Assembly: GCA_021772135.1 (NCBI GenBank)
Contig: JADYXQ010000115.1
Span: 1-58,517 of the forward strand
DNA from: Candidatus Obscuribacter sp.
GTDB lineage: Bacteria > Cyanobacteriota > Vampirovibrionia > Obscuribacterales > Obscuribacteraceae
Direction: 5' to 3'
DNA: 58,517 nt
Numbering within the stretch: position 1 is the first letter of the stretch; every line of letters starts with the position of its first letter. The notes under the pieces are model-generated. The model saw only the letters and a program-made list of their open reading frames with translations, was not told the origin of the DNA and ran no database searches. Position numbers and translations under genes: made by a program. Positions 17,543-26,534 of this stretch are shown here, piece after piece.

Positions 17543-18142
17543 CTAGGCGGCTTTCTTTTTGCCCTTTGTTCTGGTTTTAGTTTTGGGCTCTGCCTTTGCC
17601 AGCGTCGCTTCCAGGTTTTTATCTTGTTTCAAAATTTCGTAGCGCAGTTGAACCAGACCGCTTTTAAAGACTTCATAAGTGATCAGTTTTAAATCGCACT
17701 GCGCTTCCATCGACGACACCAGCGGAATGCCTTTCACAAGTATTTTCGGGTGCACAGAAATTATCAGTTCATCCACCAGTTCGTGGGCAATCAGCAGTTC
17801 GCTGATTTCGCGTCCGCCCACGAGCCAGATCATTCCGCCTTCTTCTTCCTTCAGTTCTTTCACTACCACTTCCGGTGGATGGGTAGTGTATTCCAGCCCC
17901 TCATATGGCGGTAGTGTGGACATGCGTGAAAAGACGATGGCTCGCTTTGACGAATATGGCGCTTCTTCAAAAGTCTTAGCTTGATCATAAGTTTTGCGAC
18001 CCATGATCACGGTATCGATGTCTTCGTAAAAATATTCGTAACCGTGGGCATAAGGGTCAAAAAGCCAGTCTACAGCACCATCTTCACGGGCGATATAACC
18101 GTCCAGACTGCTGGCCACATATAAAAGTACTCGACGTGACAT
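17543..18142 (-). CDS. Dihydrofolate reductase family protein (RibD C-terminal type)
   Basis: 199 aa. 'RRVLLYVASSLDGYIAREDGAVDWLF' at the N-terminus, 'DTVIMGRKTYDQ', 'RAIVFSRM' and 'MIWLVGGREISELLIAHELVDEL' are the conserved blocks of the DHFR/RibD_C fold, which binds NADPH. This stand-alone group (YwjB/YyaP-like) is distinct from FolA and its substrate is unknown. The last 25 residues are a Lys/Thr tail (TKTRTKGKKKAA) outside the fold. It is abutted downstream by a pseudogene remnant and may have arrived by insertion into a duplicated locus. Confidence 0.85.
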   Translation of the reverse strand: MSRRVLLYVASSLDGYIAREDGAVDWLFDPYAHGYEYFYEDIDTVIMGRKTYDQAKTFEEAPYSSKRAIVFSRMSTLPPYEGLEYTTHPPEVVVKELKEEEGGMIWLVGGREISELLIAHELVDELIISVHPKILVKGIPLVSSMEAQCDLKLITYEVFKSGLVQLRYEILKQDKNLEATLAKAEPKTKTRTKGKKKAA

Positions 18143-18176
18143 TGCTCCTCCAGTAAAAATATTTCAAATCTCAGAC

Positions 18177-19736
18177 TCAGTTTTTTGTGATTTTAACCAT
18201 CAGTGTGGCTGCAGCATCTTCACAGGCAATACTCCAATCTTTGCGCTCTTTTAGTTCTTTGATCAAATTCGAATCTTTAGGAAAAAGGATCCAACTGATT
18301 TTTCGTAACTCCAGAAGCTGCTGCCAGCCCGGCCTGGTCTCGCAAATGGTGCCGTATTCACCATAAAATTTCTCGCCGTAGAAGTCCGCGCGGTCATCAA
18401 TATAAACCGGCATGTCGAGTTTGTATTTAATCACGCCGCCCCAGTTATCGAAATTAAAACCGCCGGCAGCGGGCATTTTATTGGTGGCAATATATTCTAG
18501 AGTTTTGCTTGGGGTCAGTTTGTCGTCGAAGCCGGCTTTGAGAATGGCATCCGCCCCCTGACGCGGAGTGGCCAGGGCGATGACGATCATAATAATGGAA
18601 TAAATCCATGGCAGCAAATGCATATTTGATTTTTTTTCTTCGCCGTCAAAACCCTGGGCTCCACTAACGAAAGTTTTAAGAAAAGCCGGAGCTTTGGCGG
18701 CATTGAGTTGAAAACCGCTATACAAAACTCCCAGCACAGGCAATATGACAATGACAAAAAGAGGCAAGTGGCGCACTGCTGATAGTGCCAGATAACCGAA
18801 GACGATTGTTAGGGCTAGGGCAGTCAAACTGATCTTCTTTCTGCCGAACCACAGGCCCACAGCAAAGCACGACATTAGTATTGCCAGGCAATAAGCGTGA
18901 AAATTGATCAGAAAATTTGGTGGTTTGAATTCATCGGTTTGCGCAAGAATACTGGTGCCATGCAGATATTCGCCAATATAATGATAAAGCGCCAAGCCAT
19001 AAGGGTTAGTAAAGCTAACCAGCAGCAAAAGCGCCAATAAAAGGCCCAATTGTGTTGACTGTTTGAACTTTGCCCGTCGCAGTTCTTGATTGTCGGCAGT
19101 GAAAGCGCGCAGCAAAATAATGAGCAAGTAAAGTCCGGTGATGGCAAAGGCCAACAAAAATGCCGGGTGACAATTGACCCAGAGCACCATGTAGGGTAAA
19201 AGCCAGGCTGCAAGCCACTTGAAGCTGCGCTTGCCGCTGTAAAAAGATTCCAGTCTGGTGGTAAATAGATAAACGCCCCAGAAAGTAAAAATATGTGGTC
19301 GCACCAACCAGTGAATGGCGGCAGTAAGCAAACCGAAGACGGAGAAAAAGAGGGCGAGGAGGAAATTGCTTCCAGCCTCTCTGACTCTTTGATAGAGGGC
19401 GAGCGTTAGCGAGGCCAGAGCGATGGTGACCGCCACCGCCAGTAGATTGAGGCCGCCCAACTGCACCAGTGCAGCCATGAGTAAATCAGAGAACCACTCG
19501 TAGGCAACCCAATCTTTGCCGGGAAATGTGTACGACAAGAAATCATGATGAGGAATGGCTTGGTCATGCAAAATTTTAAAACCGGTGGCTAGATGCCAAC
19601 CGGTTGATCCGTCGCTGAAAATAAAAGTGGGCCGCATGAAAAGTAAAAGCTGGCAAACTCCCACAAAGAGCAAGTCGCCCACATTAGGCAGAAAGGGTGC
19701 GGCTTTACTCTCCGGCGCCGGGGCTTGATCTGACAT
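18177..19736 (-). CDS. Polytopic membrane protein, GT-C glycosyltransferase-like
   Basis: 519 aa with about ten hydrophobic segments. The first periplasmic loop, 'GWHLATGFKILHDQAIPHHD' followed by an FLSYTFPG..W..YEWFSDL pattern, resembles the acidic loop of GT-C (PMT/ArnT-like) enzymes that transfer sugars from lipid carriers. A soluble C-terminal portion follows ('KMPAAGGFNFDNWGG', 'VYIDDRADFYG'). Last gene of a tight operon (23481, 20653, 19736, 18177 on the minus strand); its start overlaps the preceding stop by one base. With an alpha-mannosidase in the same operon, a role in glycan assembly or turnover is plausible but inferred. Confidence 0.65.
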   Translation of the reverse strand: MSDQAPAPESKAAPFLPNVGDLLFVGVCQLLLFMRPTFIFSDGSTGWHLATGFKILHDQAIPHHDFLSYTFPGKDWVAYEWFSDLLMAALVQLGGLNLLAVAVTIALASLTLALYQRVREAGSNFLLALFFSVFGLLTAAIHWLVRPHIFTFWGVYLFTTRLESFYSGKRSFKWLAAWLLPYMVLWVNCHPAFLLAFAITGLYLLIILLRAFTADNQELRRAKFKQSTQLGLLLALLLLVSFTNPYGLALYHYIGEYLHGTSILAQTDEFKPPNFLINFHAYCLAILMSCFAVGLWFGRKKISLTALALTIVFGYLALSAVRHLPLFVIVILPVLGVLYSGFQLNAAKAPAFLKTFVSGAQGFDGEEKKSNMHLLPWIYSIIMIVIALATPRQGADAILKAGFDDKLTPSKTLEYIATNKMPAAGGFNFDNWGGVIKYKLDMPVYIDDRADFYGEKFYGEYGTICETRPGWQQLLELRKISWILFPKDSNLIKELKERKDWSIACEDAAATLMVKITKN

Positions 19737-20656
19737 TAGAAGCCGCTGGGTTTGGCCAGAGTGGCGCGGTTGACTTCATCTTTGGTTTTCCGTCTTTGAT
19801 CAGCCAATGCTTCTGGTGTATTTTCCGCTTGATTCTTTATTTTGTTGATAATCGCCAATTTGCGGCCGCGATAAGTTGCTACTTTGACAATGTCTGCATA
19901 TTCGAAGTGTTTGGCAGCTTCAAAAATGGCTACGTAATCGCTTACTGTTTTAGATTTGTCCAGTGCCCGCACCAGTGCTTCACGCACCAGGTGAGGCAGA
20001 CCGATGGGTTCGAGCTTATTGGCTAAAGCGACCAGTTCAACCGCTGTTGTCTGGTCTTCAATTAAATCTTTGGTGGCTTTTTGGCAGAGGTGGTCAATTC
20101 CCAGACTGTGCGATTGACGAATAAAGTCTAAAGCGTCTGGTTCGTTGCTAATTGTGCTGTAGGCTTTTTGTAAAGCGAGATGTACCGAATCAGCCATGGC
20201 TGCGTCATGCGCCTGGTGTGCCACCGCCATCAAATCAGTAAATGAATTCGATGAGGCCACCAGTTTGTCGATAGTATGCTTCGCAACATCGTACATTTCG
20301 CATTCTCTGGCGTGCTTGGCCACGGCCAAAATTTCATCGCTGGTCGTGGCGAAAGTCAGTGCTTTTTCTACTGCCGGCCGTTTCGGTTTGTTGGCCGTGC
20401 CACCAAATGAATTGAGAGTTTCGATAATGAACAAACAGCCCTGCGTGTCTGTGGCCGAAGCGGCGGCAGATTCCACCGCTTCTTGAGCCTTGGCATAATT
20501 TTTTGATTTCATAGCGCTGACGGCGCGCTGCAATGCTTTTTGACCTTCTTCGGGCAAATTAGAATCAGGATAAGCGCCGCGTCCGGCAGCATGTGCCAGC
20601 GGGGCGCTGAACAATAACAAAGCTAAGCTGATGACGATTTGTTTTTTGAAAATCAT
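19736..20656 (-). CDS. Secreted alpha-helical protein of unknown function
   Basis: 306 aa. A signal peptide (MIFKKQIVISLALLLFSAPLAHA) precedes a chain of short helices of similar length, e.g. 'AKHARECEMYDVAKHTIDKL' and 'VALANKLEPIGLPHLVREAL', suggesting a repeat solenoid. The start overlaps the GH38 stop by 4 bp and its stop overlaps the next start by one base, so the three are translationally coupled. I recognise no named family. Confidence 0.6.
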   Translation of the reverse strand: MIFKKQIVISLALLLFSAPLAHAAGRGAYPDSNLPEEGQKALQRAVSAMKSKNYAKAQEAVESAAASATDTQGCLFIIETLNSFGGTANKPKRPAVEKALTFATTSDEILAVAKHARECEMYDVAKHTIDKLVASSNSFTDLMAVAHQAHDAAMADSVHLALQKAYSTISNEPDALDFIRQSHSLGIDHLCQKATKDLIEDQTTAVELVALANKLEPIGLPHLVREALVRALDKSKTVSDYVAIFEAAKHFEYADIVKVATYRGRKLAIINKIKNQAENTPEALADQRRKTKDEVNRATLAKPSGF

Positions 20657-23478
20657 GATTTTCGAGCCGGTTCAAGAATTTTTACTGTAAGCAGTTGCCA
20701 TGGTTTAAATTTAAGGGTGAGTGTAGCGTTCATATCGACTTTGCCTGTGCCGTCGAGCTGATGGAGGCTTATGCGCTTTGCGCCTTGCAGATTAGCGGAC
20801 TGTTCGGCATTAGACACGTTTAGCAGCCTCAAAGTCATTTTGCCCGCTTCATCTATAAATGAAGCCATGATTTTGACAGCATCGTTATCGAGGGCAAAGA
20901 AACTCTGACCCAGGACACTGGTTTTGTCATTCTTTTCATTTTTAGCTACTGTCGGTACGAGAAAAGCCGTGAGCGGCTCTTCGTATAATTCGGCCAGGTC
21001 ATAGGCCTGGCTAAAATTACCGTCTCCTTTTGGCGATTGTTTGAGCGGAGCCCAACCGTATGAAAGGTGATTTTTACCCAGACAATTGGCGCCAGGAGTG
21101 GCAATATTAGGGCCGGCACCTCCGCCGCGGGTGCGCAGGCGGTTACGTGAAAGATAGCTCACTGCTCGCAGCAAAGTGATAGAGACGTCACTACCGGCGG
21201 CACCATATTCAGGCAAACCGGTATTGAAGAAGCAATGATTGTCGGCGACAAAAAAGCGCTGGCAGGGAAAACGATTAAGTGTGCCTTCATGACCCAGAGG
21301 AACGAAAGCTTCTGCAGCATAAACGGGGTTCAGCGCAGCTTTTCTCGCCACTGGCCTTTCAATGACGCTGTAATGATTCTCGCTGAATGTTCGAGTGAGC
21401 TTTTGCGCCGTAGAAAAAACTACTTCCAGCCTGTGATCAGTGGCTTTGTTTTTGAAACGAGTATCGAAATAAACAACAGGAACATTTGTTTTTAAAGTTA
21501 TTTCGCTGACAATTTTGTGTGTGATCGTCTTATTGCTGCGTTTCAAATTAATAAGAGCGGGCGCACTTTCGGGCTCGCCTTTACGCCTTTGCTGACCGGG
21601 GTTTTTACCTTCTTTTAAGCCCTGAGGTAAATCGATTTTGTACTGCACAAAAATTGATGCCACCAGAGGCCCGCTCAGGCCGGCACTGACGGCTGTTACT
21701 TTCGCTTCGATGGGCTGATCTAGAGCAATTGGATCGTAATTATAAGTGTCGCCACCATCACCGGTATCAATCAGGCGATGACCGAGTTTGTGCACAATGG
21801 GCTCAGCGTCGGCTATGGTTTCTTTAACCAGCAGGTGGCCTTTTTTGTCGATATAAACCGAGAAGAACTGATTGCTCAGAGCGATGCCATCAAAAGCAAT
21901 GTTCTGGCCAGTTTTGATTTTACAGGCTGCCTGTGATTTGGGGTCGAAAACCGAACTGGCCGATTTTAAATGGGTAATCGAAAAAGGTGCCATATTCTCA
22001 GCGTAAACAAAAGCGTCAATCAATTCGATATTTTTAAACAGTGGCACGCCAGACAATTCTAAAAATGCTTCTGTCGCTTTTTCTTTGCGCACTACTTGCA
22101 GGCCGTCAGGTATGGCCGAGCTTTCGCCTTCGAGCATGGCTAACCGAATGGCTACGGGCATTGAAACTTTGGTTCCGCCGCTGTTAACAGTAACCAGTGT
22201 GTTCGGTTTTTCACTCGGGTCCATAACGGTCATGGCGTTTAAACCAAGGCGTGCTGTTTTTAATTCTGGCACTATGGTTTTGATCAAAGCTTCTTGGGCC
22301 TGGCGATAAAGCACAGCCAGTTGGCCATTTAAACTCTTGCTGCGGGCTTGCATCTCATCGTGCACTTCATCAATGCTGCAACCGCAAATGCTGTCGTGAG
22401 GATGATTCTTGAGTAGCAGTTTCCAGCTGTAATCGAGCTCGTGCTGCGGGTAGGCGATAATATTTGCCAGAGCAGTCATGGCCCGTAGCGGTTCGATTTT
22501 TTTAAGCAAGGCGTGTTCGAGCAGGCGATTTTGGCGCTTGAGATAGAGCCTGGTAGAAAGCACGCCGGCCAGCATATAAGCTCGTTCGCAAGAAAAAGCC
22601 GCGGCATTGTCGCGCAATTCACCCTGCACCAATTGCAGCGGGCTTAAATCTGCTGCCAGATTTTTTTTAGCTTTCTCAAAAAATTGTTCGAGACTGATTG
22701 TGGTGGCACTGATTTTTCTGTCGCCATTGGAACCATTAGGCCGATTAGAACTATTAGCCAGAGCCAGGGCATCACGCAATTGCGGTTTGTATTCGGGCGG
22801 TGGGCGCAGGTGATCACCTCCTACTGGTATCAGTGCTGCTTTCATTTCAGAGGAGTACGTCAGAGCATTATCGGCGACAAAGCTAAGCAAGTAGTCGCAC
22901 ATTTGCTTGTCGCTCAGTTCTTCGTGAAAGGCGGTCTGATAGTATCCGCGCGCCAGTTGACAGGTGAGAACTTCTGAACCGTCGACACTTTGCCAGAGAA
23001 AAAGTGGGCCGCTAGTCATCAGAGGAACTCCGCGCCAGACCACGGCATTGTCTATGCCAAAGCCTTTTAAAATGCGCGGCAGATCGGCGCTGTGACCAAA
23101 GGTATCGGGGCAGTAACCAATCAGGGCAGCTTTACCGGCTTCCTGGCTGACTTTGATGCCATAGGCTAAATTGCGCACCAGGCTTTCGCCGCCTACTAAA
23201 AGTTGATCGGCCAGAACGTACCAGGGGCCGATAGACAGTTTGTTTTGCTGCACCAGAGAGTTAATGCGAGGGCGCACGCCCGGCACCATTTCTTCAAGAT
23301 CTTCGAGCAAACAGGTCTGGCCGTCGAGCATGAAATTGGCCAGCTCACCACTTTCCAGTTTTTCAAGAATCGATAAGACAACCTGTATCAGCTGAGTGCG
23401 GTAAGCACCAAAACTCCAGTACCATTCTCTATCCCAGTGAGTGTGCAAATAGAGCAAAAGCTCCGGCGACGACGACAT
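20653..23478 (-). CDS. Glycoside hydrolase family 38 alpha-mannosidase
   Basis: 941 aa, a normal length for GH38, which hydrolyses alpha-mannosides with retention using a zinc-bound catalytic site. The N-terminal domain opens with 'YLHTHWDREWYW' (zinc ligands His12... and Asp16 pattern); the nucleophile is the Asp at about 125 in 'GYCPDTFGHSADLP'. A three-helix middle domain contains 'NHPHDSICGCSIDEVHDEM', which holds a further zinc His. Beta-sandwich domains end the protein. No signal peptide, so it is probably cytoplasmic, as in mannosylglycerate or oligomannoside breakdown. Linked to a sugar-isomerase-like gene (2 nt upstream) and a membrane GT-C-like protein. Confidence 0.93.
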   Translation of the reverse strand: MSSSPELLLYLHTHWDREWYWSFGAYRTQLIQVVLSILEKLESGELANFMLDGQTCLLEDLEEMVPGVRPRINSLVQQNKLSIGPWYVLADQLLVGGESLVRNLAYGIKVSQEAGKAALIGYCPDTFGHSADLPRILKGFGIDNAVVWRGVPLMTSGPLFLWQSVDGSEVLTCQLARGYYQTAFHEELSDKQMCDYLLSFVADNALTYSSEMKAALIPVGGDHLRPPPEYKPQLRDALALANSSNRPNGSNGDRKISATTISLEQFFEKAKKNLAADLSPLQLVQGELRDNAAAFSCERAYMLAGVLSTRLYLKRQNRLLEHALLKKIEPLRAMTALANIIAYPQHELDYSWKLLLKNHPHDSICGCSIDEVHDEMQARSKSLNGQLAVLYRQAQEALIKTIVPELKTARLGLNAMTVMDPSEKPNTLVTVNSGGTKVSMPVAIRLAMLEGESSAIPDGLQVVRKEKATEAFLELSGVPLFKNIELIDAFVYAENMAPFSITHLKSASSVFDPKSQAACKIKTGQNIAFDGIALSNQFFSVYIDKKGHLLVKETIADAEPIVHKLGHRLIDTGDGGDTYNYDPIALDQPIEAKVTAVSAGLSGPLVASIFVQYKIDLPQGLKEGKNPGQQRRKGEPESAPALINLKRSNKTITHKIVSEITLKTNVPVVYFDTRFKNKATDHRLEVVFSTAQKLTRTFSENHYSVIERPVARKAALNPVYAAEAFVPLGHEGTLNRFPCQRFFVADNHCFFNTGLPEYGAAGSDVSITLLRAVSYLSRNRLRTRGGGAGPNIATPGANCLGKNHLSYGWAPLKQSPKGDGNFSQAYDLAELYEEPLTAFLVPTVAKNEKNDKTSVLGQSFFALDNDAVKIMASFIDEAGKMTLRLLNVSNAEQSANLQGAKRISLHQLDGTGKVDMNATLTLKFKPWQLLTVKILEPARKS

Positions 23479-23480
23479 TG

Positions 23481-24353
23481 TTATCCTCTTAAAAGACGGC
23501 CAAAGTGGCGTTTCGATTCGTCCAGCGCCTGGTCGAGAGATAGTTCGTCGTCGCCTAAAAATTCATCATCAAATTGCATGGAAAAGCTGCCCGTGTAACC
23601 ATACAGTTTTAGAGCTTCTATCACCTGACGCCAGTCTACGTGCCCTTTTCCGGCCAGCCGATAATTCCACCACAATGGTCCGAAAGTGCCGCTGTCGGAG
23701 AGAATCGTGCGGTTGATTTCTACGTCGTGTGCCACCACATGATCGATGGCGGTAGCGAAAGCAGAAAGATTGGCCAGATATTCAATGCCCTGCCAGAGGC
23801 AATCGGCGGGTGAATAAATCAGACCGAGACCGGGGCAAGAAGAAATCAGACTGCGCCACTCTTGCGGATCCATGGCCCGCCATTTTTTCAAACTGACGCC
23901 GCGATATTCGGTAGGGGTGGATAGGCGCAGCAGTGGAGACACATTTAAGGCTGCCAGGCTTGTTTGCAAGGCCGGATAAAGTTCGGCAAACTTTTCGACC
24001 CAATTGTCGTCGCTGTGCGGTTTGAGGAAAAACGATACTTTTTTGCAGCCGAGATTGCCGGCCACGTCGGCCAGTTTTTCAATCATGGGCAAAAATTCTT
24101 TGACCGATTTTTTATCGCCGGCATCAAGACAAAAATCTAAATTGAGACAGGCGAATTCTACGTCTTTTTCTAAAGCAGCCTGGCCAGCTGCTTGAAAATA
24201 CTTTTTCTCCTTGTCATCCGCTTTTTTATTGGCCTTGGCAGGCGCGAAAGGAGCAAAGGAAAACTCCACGGCTTTAATGCTTTTGGCATTCGCCAGCTCG
24301 ATAGCTCCATCTAATCCGCAACCAAATTTGGTGGCATCAAAACATAATTTCAT
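23481..24353 (-). CDS. Sugar phosphate isomerase/epimerase-like TIM-barrel protein
   Basis: 290 aa of the xylose isomerase-like/AP-endonuclease-2 TIM-barrel superfamily. The N-terminus 'LCFDATKFGCGLDGAIELANA' and the C-terminal 'DHVVAHDVEINRTI...GHVDWRQVIEALKLYGYTGSFSMQ' fit the family; the late His/Asp/Glu metal ligands typical of it appear partly present ('HDVE', 'GHVDW'). First gene of the four-gene mannosidase operon, consistent with converting a released sugar. Exact reaction unknown. Confidence 0.75.
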   Translation of the reverse strand: MKLCFDATKFGCGLDGAIELANAKSIKAVEFSFAPFAPAKANKKADDKEKKYFQAAGQAALEKDVEFACLNLDFCLDAGDKKSVKEFLPMIEKLADVAGNLGCKKVSFFLKPHSDDNWVEKFAELYPALQTSLAALNVSPLLRLSTPTEYRGVSLKKWRAMDPQEWRSLISSCPGLGLIYSPADCLWQGIEYLANLSAFATAIDHVVAHDVEINRTILSDSGTFGPLWWNYRLAGKGHVDWRQVIEALKLYGYTGSFSMQFDDEFLGDDELSLDQALDESKRHFGRLLRG

Positions 24354-24425
24354 TGACTCAAGTTTAGCATTCGCCCAGCTTCATTATGAAAGGGCAACTG
24401 TTGCCAAGATTGCCAAGATGGCGAA

Positions 24426-25208
24426 TTAAAGACTATTGAGATAATCCCGCCGCACCATGGGGTCTGGTATGTCGTTGAAGTCCATGCGCATCATTTGCTT
24501 GACGCCAAAATTGGTGCGGCGCATCACCGAGACTGTAATGGGTGTGTCAGGTGAGCCAACAATCAGGTCATAACACTGGTCTTTGCTTAAATTGCGCGTG
24601 GGTACGCCGTCGACCGCCACAATCATGTCGTTCACTTGCATGCCGGCTTTAGCCGCCGGAGTGCCGCTGAAGACCGTGTTGATTACCGCTGGCCCGTCGA
24701 TTGGTTTAAAGAATTTGACTCCGATAATACCTATTGATTGCGGAATGGTGAACTCTTCTTTGAGTTCAAAGGCCTGGTTCTGGGCCTTCAGTTTAATCGC
24801 TCGTTCTTTATCTTTTTGAGCCCGCAACATGCCGCTCAGCGGATTATCAGCCGGTTTTGCGGCAGTGGCGGAAAGCTTTTTCGGTCGCCGGGGCGGTGGC
24901 GCAATTTTTGCCGAGCGATGCTCGACAGTTCCTTTAAGGGTGGAACGGTCTGGTTCATCAAGCGAGTCGAGTTTGGGCACATCGGGCTTGAATACCGGTT
25001 CTGCCTTAATTTCTGCCTTGCCGACAAATTTGTTGCCAGACTTATCGTCACTGTCTGCTGCTACTGCTGCTACCCGGGCTCCGGCTGAAAGCGAGAGGGG
25101 CAGAAGCGCAGGAATTACAGTAAGCGCCAGTGCAGCCGCCATTGCCAAGCAGGAAGGCCGGGCAATTAAGCCTGTTTTCCCCCTGGCAACTATTTTCGGT
25201 TTGCCCAT
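24426..25208 (-). CDS. Exported PDZ-domain protein
   Basis: 260 aa. A basic N-terminus and hydrophobic segment (CLAMAAALALTVIPALLPL) direct export. A Pro/Lys-rich linker follows, then one PDZ domain at about 160-245 ('IGVKFFKPIDGPAVINTVFSGTPAAKAGMQVNDMI' region; 'AVDGVPTRNLSKDQ'). There is no protease domain, so it is a binding rather than cutting protein. It lies 72 bp upstream of the mannosidase operon on the same strand and might be its first gene. Confidence 0.72.
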   Translation of the reverse strand: MGKPKIVARGKTGLIARPSCLAMAAALALTVIPALLPLSLSAGARVAAVAADSDDKSGNKFVGKAEIKAEPVFKPDVPKLDSLDEPDRSTLKGTVEHRSAKIAPPPRRPKKLSATAAKPADNPLSGMLRAQKDKERAIKLKAQNQAFELKEEFTIPQSIGIIGVKFFKPIDGPAVINTVFSGTPAAKAGMQVNDMIVAVDGVPTRNLSKDQCYDLIVGSPDTPITVSVMRRTNFGVKQMMRMDFNDIPDPMVRRDYLNSL

Positions 25209-25287
25209 CGCGCCTCTTGCCTGCCAACATCCATAATTACATTCTAGTTTAGAGTCGTAAAAAATATGTACCGTGATTTCACTAGTA

Positions 25288-25364
25288 ACTACCGCGGACT
25301 TACAGCGTACTTACAGCGTACTTACGGCGTACTTACAGCGTTCTTAGTGCGTACTTGCGCCACT
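25288..25364 (+). repeat. 11-bp tandem repeat array, Pho-box-like, upstream of mdh
   Basis: Six head-to-tail 11-bp units start at 25299, 25310, 25321, 25332, 25343 and 25354: CTTACAGCGTA twice, CTTACGGCGTA, CTTACAGCGTT, CTTAGTGCGTA, CTTGCGCCACT. A weaker seventh (25288-25298) precedes them with 7 of 11 matches. An 11-bp period puts every unit on one face of the helix, as in binding arrays of OmpR/PhoB-type regulators; the cyanobacterial Pho box is an 8-bp CTTAA-like unit plus 3-bp spacer. The array lies 130-200 bp upstream of the mdh start and also in the promoter gap of the divergent PDZ gene. Confidence 0.8.
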
Positions 25365-25417
25365 TTCGGCCCCGTTTTCAACTACCTCCCTACTTACTTA
25401 TGAAGCCTAGCTTAAGC

Positions 25418-25436
25418 TCGGCCAGAAAATGGCCGA
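25418..25436 (+). promoter_or_regulatory. Inverted repeat in the mdh leader
   Basis: TCGGCCA (25418-25424), loop GAAAA, TGGCCGA (25430-25436): a perfect 7-bp stem 59 nt upstream of the mdh start. No U-run follows, so it is more likely an operator or an mRNA-stabilising hairpin than a terminator. Confidence 0.5.
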
Positions 25437-25494
25437 CCCCGTGCTAACCTCAGTCTCTGGTCGTACCGTTTGTTTGTGGTCGGAGGACATGCTC

Positions 25495-26433
25495 GTGAGC
25501 AAAGTTACAGTTGTAGGAGCCGGATTTGTAGGCGCCACCGTGGCCCAGTATCTGGCAGATAGAGATATTGCAGATGTTTGCCTGGTTGATGTTGTGGAAG
25601 GCATGCCCCAGGGTAAGGCTCTCGACATGATGCAAGCAGCGCCTATCACTAGCCATGATTGCGAAGTGATTGGTTCGAATGATTATGCCGCCACTAAAGG
25701 TTCTGACATTGTTGTTATTACCGCCGGTATCGCCAGAAAGCCAGGCATGTCGCGCGATGAACTGCTCAAAATCAACGCCAACATCGTTCAAGGCGTAGCT
25801 AAAGAGGCGATTAAACACTCACCTGATGCCATTTTTATCACAGTTTCCAATCCGCTTGACGTGATGACTTACCTCACCTGGAAGACCACCAAATTGCCTG
25901 CTTCACGCGTTATCGGCATGGCCGGCGTGCTCGACTCGGCTCGCTTCCAGGCTTTCATCGCCATGGAAACCGGTTTCTCGGTACAAGACGTTCGCGCTAT
26001 GGTTCTTGGCGGACACGGCGACTTGATGGTGCCACTGACTCGCTTTGCCACCGTCAACGGCATTCCGATATCTGAATTCTTGCCTCAGGCTAAAATTGAC
26101 GAAATGACCAAGCGCACCCAAAATGGCGGCGCCGAAATCGTAAACTTGCTCAAAACCGGCAGCGCTTATTACGCTCCAGGCCGCTCTGTAGTGCAAATGG
26201 TCGAAGCGATTTTGAAAGACCAGAATCGCTTGCTGCCATGCTGCGTCCAGGCAGATGGCGCTTATGGCCTGAAGGATGTCTACATCGGCCTGCCATGCGT
26301 ATTGGGTAAAGAAGGCCTGAAGAAAATCGTCGACTTGAAGCTGAACAAAGACGAGCAAGACGCGCTCAATGCCTCCGCCAAGTCGATTAAAGAAAATATC
26401 GATTTGATGAATCAGTTGCTGGTTGCTGTTTAA
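25495..26433 (+). CDS. mdh: Malate dehydrogenase (LDH-like, MDH type 3)
   Basis: 312 aa, the usual length. Interconverts malate and oxaloacetate with NAD. Rossmann start 'KVTVVGAGFVGATVAQYLA', acceptor-loop region 'ITAGIARKPGMSRDELL' (Arg at the malate-specific position), 'RVIGMAGVLDSARF' and the catalytic His in 'VLGGHGDLMVPL'. I choose the GTG at 25495: GGAGG lies 8 nt upstream, whereas the ATG at 25489 is only 2 nt from it and an upstream ATG (25429) falls in the hairpin. Probably monocistronic with a terminator at 26459. Regulation may involve the 11-bp array upstream. Confidence 0.95.
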   Translation: MSKVTVVGAGFVGATVAQYLADRDIADVCLVDVVEGMPQGKALDMMQAAPITSHDCEVIGSNDYAATKGSDIVVITAGIARKPGMSRDELLKINANIVQGVAKEAIKHSPDAIFITVSNPLDVMTYLTWKTTKLPASRVIGMAGVLDSARFQAFIAMETGFSVQDVRAMVLGGHGDLMVPLTRFATVNGIPISEFLPQAKIDEMTKRTQNGGAEIVNLLKTGSAYYAPGRSVVQMVEAILKDQNRLLPCCVQADGAYGLKDVYIGLPCVLGKEGLKKIVDLKLNKDEQDALNASAKSIKENIDLMNQLLVAV

Positions 26434-26458
26434 ATCAGCAAGTCTGGCTAACTGTAAG

Positions 26459-26492
26459 AAGAGAAGGGGGCTTTCGGTCTCCTTCTCTTTTG
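26459..26492 (+). terminator. Intrinsic terminator of mdh
   Basis: AAGAGAAGG (26459-26467) pairs perfectly with CCTTCTCTT (26481-26489), loop of 13 nt, followed by TTT. It begins 26 nt after the mdh stop. Confidence 0.85.
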
Positions 26493-26534
26493 CCGGAAAA
26501 GCAAGTTTTGTCTCAGTCTTGCTCAGATAGAGCG

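Noticed and set aside
25299..25364. CRISPR array or plasmid iterons
   Set aside because: Units are 11 bp without spacers, so not CRISPR; no rep gene is near and the surroundings are chromosomal housekeeping genes.
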